Below are positions 1 to 8,571 of a DNA stretch of 64,000 nt, in pieces. The position numbers and the translations under genes are program-made. Under the pieces are notes generated by a model. That model worked only from the letters and a program-made list of their open reading frames with translations. It did not search any database and was not told the DNA's origin. Position 1 is the stretch's first letter, and each line of letters opens with the position of its first letter. Source of the DNA: Rhodoferax sp. Lineage in GTDB: Bacteria > Pseudomonadota > Gammaproteobacteria > Burkholderiales > Burkholderiaceae_C. The stretch is taken from the NCBI RefSeq assembly GCF_013297935.1, contig NZ_JAAFIX010000007.1, forward strand, positions 62,001 to 126,000, read 5' to 3'.

Positions 1-844
1 TGGCGGTGCCATTCGCCACATCTACCCACGCGCGTAAGCCACCCTGACCCCGGTCGAGCCGGACACCCAGGTCCACATAGCGGCCCAACTCCAACAGGTT
101 CACACGGGGAAAGTCTGCAAATACCTGACCGTCCCAGCGTTGCCATTGGCCCTCGTGACGGGACAGCAGCGGCTGGCGAAAGAGCCCCCGCAGGCTGAGG
201 CGCTCACCCCACTGCGCCGGCGGATTGGCATCCAGACGCAGTGCGTGCCCGCGCAAGCGATTGCGCAGTACCAGGTTTACTTGCTCAAACGTCACCGGCT
301 CAACCGGTCTGGTTTCGTCTGTCCAAGTCACCTTACCCTGAACCAGGGCAATCTCGGGCTGGGAAAACAACCAATCGGCCACCGCACTGTCCGGGCTGGC
401 AGCGCTGTCTACCGGCAAACCAGCGACCCACCACTTGCCATCGGCAGAGCGCCGGATGTCGAGCTCTGCGCCGTCAATGTGGAGCTGCTCCAGCCCGCCA
501 CTCAGCAAGGACCGCGGGGAGAACGCAGCCGAGACGCTCGGTAACACCAGTGCGTCACGGCCGGCTTGGTCTAACACCGTGAGGCGCAGCAGTTCAATGG
601 AGGGAATGACGCCGTTGGATCGGGCCCGCATATCCCCGATACGGACCTGCAACCCCAGTACTTCCGTGGCCTGCGATTCCACCCACGGGCGGAATTCTGC
701 AATTCGCGGCACAATCAGAAAATGCAGCCCGCACCACAGCAAGCCGATGGCCACCCAACCCATAGCCAGCAATCGCAGCGCCCACTTTGCCAGGACTGCG
801 AACACCCGGAGCCGGAGTGAGGGAGCGGAAATCAAATCGTTCAT
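1..844 (-). CDS. YhdP-like AsmA-family envelope protein, N-terminal part
   Basis: This reading frame is open from an ATG at 844 to the window edge, so only the first 281 codons are seen. A hydrophobic segment near residues 20-50 is followed by soluble sequence typical of YhdP (the TIGR02099 / DUF3971 group), including a run like VLGLQVRIGDMRARSNG and repeated short beta-strand-rich stretches. Family members are very large inner-membrane-anchored proteins of the AsmA superfamily, linked to lipid transport to the outer membrane. It is divergent from glnE, with only 26 bp between the two start codons, so their promoters must overlap each other's coding ends. The C-terminus lies outside the window. 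Family assignment rests on the N-terminal pattern and on the neighbour glnE. Confidence 0.8.
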   Translation of the reverse strand, partial: MNDLISAPSLRLRVFAVLAKWALRLLAMGWVAIGLLWCGLHFLIVPRIAEFRPWVESQATEVLGLQVRIGDMRARSNGVIPSIELLRLTVLDQAGRDALVLPSVSAAFSPRSLLSGGLEQLHIDGAELDIRRSADGKWWVAGLPVDSAASPDSAVADWLFSQPEIALVQGKVTWTDETRPVEPVTFEQVNLVLRNRLRGHALRLDANPPAQWGERLSLRGLFRQPLLSRHEGQWQRWDGQVFADFPRVNLLELGRYVDLGVRLDRGQGGLRAWVDVANGTA

Positions 845-870
845 CGTGCTATGGGGACTAGTCAGGAATT

Positions 871-3576
871 ATGACCCGCCTTGAGAATCCGGATATCGCG
901 GCGCATGCCCGTTTTGTTCAGCGTATCAGACGCCGGTACAACGCAGAATCAGCCTTGCTTCCCCCGGGGTTACCCGGCAAAGCAGCTATTGCGGCTTTAA
1001 CGGCATCACTCACTGCTCCGGGTCACGACAACGGCACGGCGTTGCGGATCACCCGGCAACTGGTGCTGGAGCGGCTTGCAACACTGGACTGCGAGGGCAA
1101 CACCGGCGTAGATGCCGTCACCGCCGCCATGACCAGCCTGGCCGAGCATGCGCTGGACCAGGCCTTCCAGCTCAGCTACACAAGCCTCACCGCTCAGCAC
1201 GGGGTTCCGCTCTCGGAGTCGGGAACGCCCTCCCAGTTGCTGGTGATCGGCATGGGCAAGCTGGGGGCCCGCGAGCTCAATGTCTCCAGCGACATTGACC
1301 TCATTTATGTGTACGACCTGGATGGCGAGACGACCGGCGACAGCGTAGGTCGCGGGAAAATTTCTAATCAGGAATTTTTCGCCAAGATGGTGCGGGGCAT
1401 TTATGCCCTGGTGGGCGACAGCACAGACCACGGTTTCGTGTTCCGGGTCGATTTGGCCCTGCGGCCGAACGGAAACTCGGGTCCGGCGGCCGTGTCGCTC
1501 AGCGCACTGGAGGAGTACTTCCATGTCCAGGGGCGGGAATGGGAGCGATTTGCGTGGCTGAAAAGCCGTGTCGTCGCACCTGCGGCTGCGGTGGGGGGTG
1601 CCGCTGCTTTGCAACTGCGGGCCATCGTGGTGCCTTTTGTGTTCAGGCGTTATCTTGACTACAACGTGTTTGATGCACTGCGGGTGTTGCACCGTCAGAT
1701 TCGTGACCACGCCGCCAAGCGCAGTGCAGGTCGCCCGGAGCGCAGTAACGACGTCAAACTCTCGCGCGGCGGCATCCGGGAGATAGAGTTCACGGTTCAA
1801 TTGCTGCAAGTCGTGCGGGGCGGTCAGTTCCCAGAGTTGCGGACCCGTCCGACCGTGAGTGCATTGACCCGGCTGGTGCAAGCCGGATTGATGCCGCAAG
1901 GCAGTGCAAGCGCCTTGGCGGAGGCCTATGTCTTCCTGCGCAAGACTGAACACCGCATTCAGTACCTGGACGACCAGCAAACCCATGTCTTGCCCACGCA
2001 AGAAGAAGACTTGGACTGGATCGCCGCCACCCTCGGCCTGGAAGACAGTGGCGCACTGTTGCGCGAACTGGACCGCCACCGTGAAGTGGTGGCCCAGGAG
2101 TTCGATGCGCTGTTGGGCGGCAGTGAGCCCACGTGCAAGGGCTGCAGCGGCAAGCCCAAGGCAGTGCTGGTTGATCTGGAATCTGCACTCTCAGAACTTG
2201 AGGGTAGCTTCAAGAACCGGATCAGCGAGTGGCAGCGCCACCCCAGGGTGCAGGCACTCAAGGATGATTCGCTGCACCGCTTGGTACGCCTGGTGCTGCG
2301 CACCGCGCAATGGCTCCGGGATGGGAAGACCACGGAAGATGCCGCCATCCGGCTGGCGGATTGGGTCGAGCCCTTGCTACGCCGCGAGAGCTACCTTGCC
2401 ATGCTGCTGGAAAGGCCGCAGGTCCATGAGCGCCTGCTCAACATGTTGGGCGCGGCGCGTTGGCCGGCCCGCTACCTGCTCAAGCACCCCGGCGTGATCG
2501 ACGAGTTGGCCGACAGTCGCATGCTCGACGAGCGCTTTGACGCGCCCTCGTTCGAAGCCGATCTGGAACGCCGCCGTCTGGCACTGCAGGGTAGCGGAGA
2601 AGATGACGATGAGAGCCTGCTCAACTTGCTGCGGCGTGCCCACCATGCGGAAGTGTTCAGAACACTGACCCGCGATATTGAAGGCCGCTTGAGCGTGGAG
2701 GCCGTTGCTGATGATTTGAGCGCACTGGCCCAGTCGGTTCTGGCGGTCACCACACGCTGGTGCTGGAGCCGCTTGAAAAACCGCCACTCCGAAACGCCCC
2801 AGTTCGGCATCATCGCCTACGGCAAGCTCGGCGGCAAAGAGCTGGGTTACGGCAGCGATCTGGATATCGTCTTTGTCTACGACGACCCGGACGAACGCGC
2901 CTCCGAGGTGTATTCGGGCCTGGTGCGTAAGCTGATCAACTGGCTCACGGTGAAAACCGGCGAAGGCGATCTGTACGAGATTGATACCGCCTTGCGCCCC
3001 AACGGCAACTCAGGCCTGCTCGTCACCAGCTTTGATGCGTATTCCAACTACCAGCAGCAACGGGGCAGCAACACCGCATGGACGTGGGAGCACCAAGCCA
3101 TTACGCGGGCGCGCTGCGTGTTCGGGAGCCCGGCCCTCGCCCAGCGATTTGAGGCAGTGCGGCAAGCCGTCCTCTGCAGTCCGCGCGACACGGCGGCCTT
3201 GAGGAGCGAGATACACCATATGCGAGACAGGGTCCGCCAGGCGCATGCAGTGGCTGCCGATTGGTTTGATGTCAAACACAGTGCCGGTGGCATGGTGGAT
3301 ATTGAGTTCGCCGTGCAGTTTCTAGTGCTCAGCTATGGGCACGCTCATCCGGCCTTACTCGGCAATGTGGGCAACATCGCGCTGCTGCAACGGGCGGATG
3401 AAGTCGGTCTGCTGCCGCCCTCAGTGGGTGCGCAAGCGGCGCAAAGTTACCGCGAGCTGCGGCAAATTCAACACACCGCGCGCCTCAATGAGAGTCCGAC
3501 CACGATTGCCAATACGCCTCCGGCACCGGAGGCACAGGCCGGTTTGGCCCTGTGGCACGAAGTGTTCGGAGCGTAG
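871..3576 (+). CDS. glnE: Bifunctional glutamine synthetase adenylyltransferase/deadenylyltransferase
   Basis: GlnE adds AMP to, or removes it from, a tyrosine of glutamine synthetase in response to PII proteins, so it sets nitrogen assimilation. The 901-residue protein has the two nucleotidyltransferase domains of the family. The N-terminal (deadenylylating) one carries GMGKLGARELN near residue 127 and SSDIDLIYVYD. The C-terminal (adenylylating) one carries GKLGGKELGYGSDLDIVFVY from about residue 650. Each is followed by a helical PII-UR-type region. The length is slightly below the 946 residues of the E. coli enzyme. The ATG at 871 follows closely on the divergent YhdP-like gene. The 3' end faces rfaE2 with 22 bp between them. 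Confidence 0.97.
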   Translation: MTRLENPDIAAHARFVQRIRRRYNAESALLPPGLPGKAAIAALTASLTAPGHDNGTALRITRQLVLERLATLDCEGNTGVDAVTAAMTSLAEHALDQAFQLSYTSLTAQHGVPLSESGTPSQLLVIGMGKLGARELNVSSDIDLIYVYDLDGETTGDSVGRGKISNQEFFAKMVRGIYALVGDSTDHGFVFRVDLALRPNGNSGPAAVSLSALEEYFHVQGREWERFAWLKSRVVAPAAAVGGAAALQLRAIVVPFVFRRYLDYNVFDALRVLHRQIRDHAAKRSAGRPERSNDVKLSRGGIREIEFTVQLLQVVRGGQFPELRTRPTVSALTRLVQAGLMPQGSASALAEAYVFLRKTEHRIQYLDDQQTHVLPTQEEDLDWIAATLGLEDSGALLRELDRHREVVAQEFDALLGGSEPTCKGCSGKPKAVLVDLESALSELEGSFKNRISEWQRHPRVQALKDDSLHRLVRLVLRTAQWLRDGKTTEDAAIRLADWVEPLLRRESYLAMLLERPQVHERLLNMLGAARWPARYLLKHPGVIDELADSRMLDERFDAPSFEADLERRRLALQGSGEDDDESLLNLLRRAHHAEVFRTLTRDIEGRLSVEAVADDLSALAQSVLAVTTRWCWSRLKNRHSETPQFGIIAYGKLGGKELGYGSDLDIVFVYDDPDERASEVYSGLVRKLINWLTVKTGEGDLYEIDTALRPNGNSGLLVTSFDAYSNYQQQRGSNTAWTWEHQAITRARCVFGSPALAQRFEAVRQAVLCSPRDTAALRSEIHHMRDRVRQAHAVAADWFDVKHSAGGMVDIEFAVQFLVLSYGHAHPALLGNVGNIALLQRADEVGLLPPSVGAQAAQSYRELRQIQHTARLNESPTTIANTPPAPEAQAGLALWHEVFGA

Positions 3577-3598
3577 ACGGGGCTCGGGCAGGCGTTTT

Positions 3599-4099
3599 TT
3601 AAGAAGCGCTGGCCCGGATTTTCTTGACCAAGCCCGTGGTGGAGTAGCCGCTCACGAAAGGCAGCGCCCGCGCAGTGCCGCCCCACGACTCCACCAGACG
3701 GGTTTCCGGGAGTTTTGCCATATCGTAGTCCCCGCCTTTGACCAGAATATCGGGGCGGATGCGTGCAATCAACGCCTCCGGCGTGTCTTCGGCAAACCAT
3801 GTCACCACATCAACCGCAGCTTGACTCGCCATGACGACTGCGCGGTCAGCCTCTGCATTGAGCGGTCGGTCGTCCCCCTTGCCCAGCCGGCGGACCGAAG
3901 CGTCGGTATTCAGCGCCACGATCAAACTGCCGCCGAGCGCCCGGGCCTGCGCAAGGTACAAGACATGGCCCCGGTGCAAGACATCGAACACGCCATTGGT
4001 AAACACCAAGGGGCGGGGCAGCGCAGCCAAGATATCGGCCAGCTCGTCTGCCGGTTTGATTTTGTCGAGGAATGAAGGGAGGGGAACGGAAGCGGTCAT
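3599..4099 (-). CDS. rfaE2: D-glycero-beta-D-manno-heptose 1-phosphate adenylyltransferase
   Basis: RfaE2 activates heptose 1-phosphate with ATP to ADP-heptose for the lipopolysaccharide inner core. The protein is a stand-alone nucleotidyltransferase matching the C-terminal half of E. coli HldE. The signature TNGVFDVLHRGHVLYLAQA holds the HxGH nucleotide-binding motif, and VKGGDY follows further on. I start it at the ATG at 4099 (MTASVPLP), giving 166 residues, the usual length. The same frame is open upstream to 4195 but that sequence is unlike the family, and 4190 is already the start of the next plus-strand gene. An ATG three codons earlier, at 4108, is also possible. Confidence 0.93.
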   Translation of the reverse strand: MTASVPLPSFLDKIKPADELADILAALPRPLVFTNGVFDVLHRGHVLYLAQARALGGSLIVALNTDASVRRLGKGDDRPLNAEADRAVVMASQAAVDVVTWFAEDTPEALIARIRPDILVKGGDYDMAKLPETRLVESWGGTARALPFVSGYSTTGLVKKIRASAS

Positions 4100-4189
4100 G
4101 CCCCTCATCCTATCAGCCGGACCGGTTCCACCGGCCAATTCAAGTGCGCAGCGGCACAGCCGATGAAAACTGCATAATCGCCCAGCCCT

Positions 4190-5419
4190 ATGCACCTTGT
4201 CGCTATCAATATTGACTCCATCCGTATCGGATCACCCCTTCCCTTTCCTTTGATGGACAAGGACGGCATCCTGCTCGCCCGGAAGTCGTATGTGATTCCT
4301 TCGCGGCGGGACCTGGAAGAAATATCCCAGCGAGGCGGAGGCCTGTTTATCAATGTGGCCGATTCCGAGGCCTTGCACAGGGCCTATGTTGACCACTTGT
4401 ACGGGCTGGTCCGGGAAGACAAGCCCTTGGGCGAAATCGCCGACACCAAAATTTCCGGCGATGCCCTGACCGAGCGCCAAGCCGAGCAGGATGACCGGAT
4501 GGATTGGCTGGACCTCCAGTCCATTTCCAATGCGCTGCTCAGGGACACCCACCCTGCAAGCTTCCGCGACCGCCTAGATCGTTTACTCCGCCAGTTGCGA
4601 CGCCATAGCCAGCGCAATCCCGACGGTACTTTGTTCGCGCTGATTTATCTGTCAGCGACCGAGTTGCAGATGTACAGCGCGACCCATGCCATGTTGGTGA
4701 GCGTCATGTGCACGCTTGCCGCCAAAGAAGTTTTGAATTGGCCGGAGGCCGACCAACAGCTCGTAGGCGCGGCGGCCCTCACCATGAACTACAGCATGAC
4801 CGATCTGCAGGACCGGCTGGCCACGCAGGTCGAGCCGCCCAGCAGCGCCCAACGGGCGGAAATCGAACGCCACGCGCAGGAAACTACCGCACGTTTGCAA
4901 CAAATCGGTATTGTGGACCCCGATTGGTTACAAGCCATTCAAGAGCACCACAGAGCCCCTGCTGGTCCACTGGCTCCGCGGAGCCGTGGAGCCCGGATGG
5001 CACGCCTCATCCGCAGAGCAGACATGTTTGCGGCGCGCCTGGCGCCCAGAGCATCGCGCTTGCCGATTTCCCCGGCGGCTGCCATGCAGGCCTGTTACTT
5101 TGATGAAAACCAGGCCATTGACGACACTGGCGCAGCCATCATCAAGGCCGTGGGGATTTACCAGCCGGGTTCGTTTGTGCGGCTGGCGACAAACGAGGTC
5201 GCCGTCGTGATTCAGCGCGGCCTCAACACCACCACGCCACGCGTGGCCGTGTTATTGAACCGTAGCGGCGTGCCCACGATCGAGCCGGCTATCCGTGACA
5301 CCACGATGCGGGAGCATCGTATTGTGGCCAGCGTGGCGCACAAAGAAGTCAAAGTGCAGCTCAACCTGGAGCGGCTGCTGCCGCTCACAGCACTCCCGAA
5401 ATCAGACCGCCCGTGGTGA
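4190..5419 (+). CDS. Degenerate HD-GYP-type regulatory protein
   Basis: This 409-residue soluble protein looks like an HD-GYP protein: an N-terminal beta-rich stretch (SPLPFPLMDKDGILLARKSY), then a helical domain, then a C-terminal region that includes a strand pattern like GSFVRLATNEVAVV, which in HD-GYP proteins follows the catalytic domain. The catalytic residues are mostly absent: the position of the HD dyad reads His166-Ala167, the HDIGK motif is replaced by MNYSMTD, and GYP is missing after EHHRAP. I infer that it is not a c-di-GMP phosphodiesterase and may bind partners or ligands instead. The ATG at 4190 gives a family-like N-terminus. The last 18 bp overlap the convergent ferritin-like gene. 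Confidence 0.7.
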   Translation: MHLVAINIDSIRIGSPLPFPLMDKDGILLARKSYVIPSRRDLEEISQRGGGLFINVADSEALHRAYVDHLYGLVREDKPLGEIADTKISGDALTERQAEQDDRMDWLDLQSISNALLRDTHPASFRDRLDRLLRQLRRHSQRNPDGTLFALIYLSATELQMYSATHAMLVSVMCTLAAKEVLNWPEADQQLVGAAALTMNYSMTDLQDRLATQVEPPSSAQRAEIERHAQETTARLQQIGIVDPDWLQAIQEHHRAPAGPLAPRSRGARMARLIRRADMFAARLAPRASRLPISPAAAMQACYFDENQAIDDTGAAIIKAVGIYQPGSFVRLATNEVAVVIQRGLNTTTPRVAVLLNRSGVPTIEPAIRDTTMREHRIVASVAHKEVKVQLNLERLLPLTALPKSDRPW

Positions 5420-6265
5420 GGCCTCGGGCGCTGCACCCAAATCTCTGGCCAGCTCTTTGCGGTATTTGTTGAGCTCCTGCACGGTCGTAAAGCTACGCTC
5501 CATCAGCAAGCTGAGGTTGTGCAGAATTCGCTCCACCACCTTGGTCTCCCAGGCCGCATCGAAGTGAATCTGGCGGTCCAGCCAGTGCTCCAGCCACTCC
5601 GGGTTGGGCAGCCGGCTCTGGATGGTGTCCAGCGGAAACAATGACTTGTTCACATGCAAGTTGGTCGGGTGCAGTGCTTGTGCGGTGCGACGCGCGCTGG
5701 CCATCAAAACACCGACTTTGGCAAAGGCCGACTTAGCTTCTAAACCGAACTTGCCGATGGCGCGCTTCATGTATTTCAAATAAGCGCCGCCATGGCGGGC
5801 CTCATCCTGACTGAGCTTGGTATAGATCGCTTTAATCACCGGCTCAGTGTGCCAGTCGCTGGCGCGGCGATACCAGTGGTTCAGGCGGATCTCGCCGCAG
5901 AAGTGCAGCATCAGCGTTTCCAGCGCCGGGGCTGGATCAAACTCAAAGCGGACCGCATGCAGCTCCTCTTCGGTCGGAACCAGATCGGGCCGGAACCGCC
6001 GCAGGTACTCCATCAGCACCAGGGAATGCTTTTGCTCTTCAAAAAACCAGATGGACATGAAGGCAGAAAAGTCACTGTCACCCCGGTTGTCACGCAAAAA
6101 CATTTCGGTAGCAGGCAGCGCTGCCCACTCCGTAATGGCGTTCATTTTGATGGTTGCGGCCTGCTCGTCCGTAAGCTGCGAGGGGACAAAGCTATCCCAG
6201 GGAATGTCTTTGTCCATATCCCAACGCACGGATTCCAGCTGTTTAAAGAGTTCGGGGTAGAGCAT
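5402..6265 (-). CDS. Ferritin-like diiron protein (acyl-ACP desaturase-like fold)
   Basis: The 287-residue protein carries a pair of carboxylate-histidine motifs expected of a four-helix diiron protein: FFEEQKH around residues 74-80 and QDEARH later, with further glutamates in TEWAALPATEMFL and FCGEIRLNHW. This spacing resembles ferritin-like proteins and stearoyl-ACP desaturases (EExxH and DExRH). It is soluble with no signal peptide. The gene is divergent from the lipid-modification operon starting at 6449, and a perfect inverted repeat lies between them. I infer a possible joint role in fatty-acid oxidation or desaturation, which the sequence does not prove. Confidence 0.75.
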   Translation of the reverse strand: MLYPELFKQLESVRWDMDKDIPWDSFVPSQLTDEQAATIKMNAITEWAALPATEMFLRDNRGDSDFSAFMSIWFFEEQKHSLVLMEYLRRFRPDLVPTEEELHAVRFEFDPAPALETLMLHFCGEIRLNHWYRRASDWHTEPVIKAIYTKLSQDEARHGGAYLKYMKRAIGKFGLEAKSAFAKVGVLMASARRTAQALHPTNLHVNKSLFPLDTIQSRLPNPEWLEHWLDRQIHFDAAWETKVVERILHNLSLLMERSFTTVQELNKYRKELARDLGAAPEASPRAV

Positions 6266-6303
6266 GGCAACCTTTCAAAACTACACAAATTTTAGACGTG
6301 ACG

Positions 6304-6323
6304 TGTGTCAATCAGTTGACACA
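6304..6323. promoter_or_regulatory. Perfect inverted repeat, likely operator between divergent genes
   Basis: TGTGTCAA and TTGACACA are exact reverse complements separated by TCAG. A second short inverted repeat, GTCA-CA-TGAC, follows at 6329-6338, so four TGTCA-like half sites fall in 35 bp. The site lies between the ferritin-like gene (start 6265) and the FAD oxidoreductase gene (start 6449), and its right half includes a TTGACA that could also serve as a -35 element. A regulator of both genes is inferred; its family cannot be told from the sequence. Confidence 0.6.
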
Positions 6324-6448
6324 TTTCGGTCACATGACACTTTCTATGTCCGGAACACAAAGCGCGAAAAAAAGAACACAAAAACTCTTCGTTGCGATAT
6401 ATTACCAATCAGTCACAAAATTACCGAGACGTTTTCAGAAGTATCCTT

Positions 6449-7741
6449 ATGAGACTCGCCATCATTGGTTCCGGCATATCCGGCCTCGCTGTCGCCCACC
6501 GCATGCGGGGTCTGGCGGACCTGACCCTGTTTGAAGCCGGCCCATATTTCGGTGGCCACACGCACACCGTGGACATGACACTCCCCGGCCCGCAAGGCCC
6601 CGTCACACACGGCGTGGATACCGGCTTCCTGGTGTTTAACGAGCGCACCTACCCCAACTTGATTGCCTTGCTGGCGGAGCTGGGCGTTGCGACCTCCAAG
6701 TCGGACATGTCGTTTTCGGTGCAGGTGCCCGGCGCAAAAAGCGGAAAAACACTGGAGTGGAGCGGCTCCTCCCTCGACACCGTGTTTGCCCAGCGCAGCA
6801 ATCTGGTGAACCCGCGGTTCTTGCGGATGCTGCGCGATGTGCTGCGCTTCAACCAGTTGGCCACCGATATTGCGGTGCGCAATGCCGAAGCCGAGCTCAT
6901 GCAGCCTTTGGCAGCATTTCTGGAGCAGCACCGGCTGTCTGCCGAGTTCCGCGATTGGTACTTTTTGCCGATGCTGGGCTGCATCTGGAGTTGCCCCACC
7001 GACCAGATGTTGCAGTTTCCTGTTGCCACCATGATCCGGTTCTGCCACAACCACGGGCTCATCCAGGTCAGCAACCGCCCGCAGTGGTGGACTGTCACCG
7101 GCGGCGCACGGCACTATGTAGAAAAAATAGCCGCGCACATCGAAGACAAGCGCCTCAACACACCGGTTTCCCGCATTACCCGTGACGCCGATGGCGTCTG
7201 GATTACCGCAAACGGAAGTACCGAACACTTTGACAAAGTGGTGTTGGCCTGCCACTCCGACCAGAGCCTCAGCCTGTTGGCCGAGCCGACACTGGCCGAA
7301 CAGAGCACGCTGGGTGCTATCCGCTACCAGCCTAATCGCGCGGTTTTGCACACTGATACCGCGGTGCTGCCGGCGCAGCGCAAAGCGTGGGCGGCCTGGA
7401 ACTACGAGCGCAGCCCGGATGCCGGTCAAAACCATGCCCGCGTTTGCCTGCACTACCTGCTCAATATGTTGCAACCCCTACCGTTCTCGCAGAGCGTCGT
7501 CGTGTCGTTAAACCCGGTCTCGGAGATTGATCCTGCCCATATCCACGGGACTTTTGACTACGCACACCCGGTGTTTGACCTGGAAGCCATCCGGGCGCAA
7601 AGCCGTGTACCGGCATTGCAAGGGCAACAACACACTTACTACTGCGGCGCCTGGACCGGGTACGGCTTCCATGAAGACGGACTGAAGTCCGGCCTGGAAG
7701 CCGCGCGCCTGCTCCGTCAACACGCCGGCATGGCAGACTGA
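6449..7741 (+). CDS. NAD(P)/FAD-dependent amine-oxidase-like oxidoreductase (COG2907 type)
   Basis: The protein starts with a Rossmann dinucleotide fold, MRLAIIGSGISGLAVAHRM, followed by a glutamate that binds the ribose (LFEAGPYFGGH). A C-terminal FAD-contact motif, CGAWTGYGFHEDGLKSG, ends the domain, as in the flavin amine oxidase/desaturase superfamily. I chose ATG 6449 because the Rossmann fold begins at once; the frame is open to 6392 but the extra 19 residues are unlike the family. It is first in the eight-gene operon. Homologues are regularly followed by a DUF1365 gene and a cyclopropane-synthase-like gene, and in alphaproteobacteria such sets contribute to furan or cyclopropane fatty-acid formation. 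The exact reaction here is inferred. Confidence 0.88.
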   Translation: MRLAIIGSGISGLAVAHRMRGLADLTLFEAGPYFGGHTHTVDMTLPGPQGPVTHGVDTGFLVFNERTYPNLIALLAELGVATSKSDMSFSVQVPGAKSGKTLEWSGSSLDTVFAQRSNLVNPRFLRMLRDVLRFNQLATDIAVRNAEAELMQPLAAFLEQHRLSAEFRDWYFLPMLGCIWSCPTDQMLQFPVATMIRFCHNHGLIQVSNRPQWWTVTGGARHYVEKIAAHIEDKRLNTPVSRITRDADGVWITANGSTEHFDKVVLACHSDQSLSLLAEPTLAEQSTLGAIRYQPNRAVLHTDTAVLPAQRKAWAAWNYERSPDAGQNHARVCLHYLLNMLQPLPFSQSVVVSLNPVSEIDPAHIHGTFDYAHPVFDLEAIRAQSRVPALQGQQHTYYCGAWTGYGFHEDGLKSGLEAARLLRQHAGMAD

Positions 7742-7747
7742 AGCGCC

Positions 7748-8551
7748 ATGGAACGCTCCACCCTCCCCGAACCCAGCGCCCTGATCGGCTTCGGGGAAGT
7801 GCGCCACGCTCGCCACCGGCCGGTGCGCAATGCATTTGCGTATGGCACCTATTTCTTGATGTTGCCGATGCGCACCCTGGACCGCACGGGGCCTGGCACT
7901 CTGTCACGCAACCGCTTTGCCGCCTTGAGCTTCTATGACAGCGACCATGGCGACGGCCGGTCCGCCGCCCAAGGCGGTGCCTTGGCCTGGCTTGACGCCT
8001 TGCTGACGGGCGAGGGCATTACCGACGCCACCGGAGAGGTGTGGCTCCATTGCTATCCGCGGGTGCTGGGCTTTGCCTTTAAGCCCGTGAGCTTCTGGTA
8101 CTGCCACCGTGCAGACGGGAGCTTGCGCACCATCGTGGTCGAGGTGAACAACACCTTCGGGGAGCGCCATTGCTATCTGCTCGACACGCCGCAGTTCGGC
8201 CGTGAGCTGCTGGCAGACAAGGTGTTTCATGTTTCACCGTTCTGCCCGGTCGAGGGCGGTTACCGCTTCCGGTTCATGGTGACACCGGACCTGCGCCGCA
8301 CGGTCGCCCGCATCGACTACCACGATGCCGATGGCGCACTCATCGACACCAGCGTGAGCGGAACCTTGGAGACCTTGAGCGCGGCCAGCATCCGTCGCGC
8401 GGTGTGGCGCTATCCGGCCATGACTTGGGGTGTGGTCGCCAGAATTCACTGGCAAGCCCTCAAGCTGTGGCTCAAACACGTTCCTTTTTTCCATAAACCC
8501 ACCCCGCCGGCAGCCTTCACCAGCCGGTCTACCCCTTCCAACCCCACGTGA
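7748..8551 (+). CDS. DUF1365 family protein
   Basis: This is a 267-residue member of DUF1365 (COG3496). Typical features are IGFGEVRHARHRPVRNAF at the N-terminus, the central YPRVLGFAFKPVSFWYC and VEVNNTFGERHCYLL, and KVFHVSPFCPVEGGYRFRF. The biochemical activity of the family is not established, but it is nearly always found between a COG2907 oxidoreductase and a cyclopropane-synthase-like methyltransferase, as here. It starts 6 bp after the preceding stop codon, and its TGA overlaps a GTG in the next reading frame. Confidence 0.92.
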   Translation: MERSTLPEPSALIGFGEVRHARHRPVRNAFAYGTYFLMLPMRTLDRTGPGTLSRNRFAALSFYDSDHGDGRSAAQGGALAWLDALLTGEGITDATGEVWLHCYPRVLGFAFKPVSFWYCHRADGSLRTIVVEVNNTFGERHCYLLDTPQFGRELLADKVFHVSPFCPVEGGYRFRFMVTPDLRRTVARIDYHDADGALIDTSVSGTLETLSAASIRRAVWRYPAMTWGVVARIHWQALKLWLKHVPFFHKPTPPAAFTSRSTPSNPT

Positions 8552-8571
8552 TACCGCCCGGAGATACCGCC

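Noticed and set aside
140-884. Several plus-strand open frames over the first 880 bases
   Set aside because: They lie antisense to the open frame that encodes a clear YhdP-like N-terminus, and their proteins show no family pattern.
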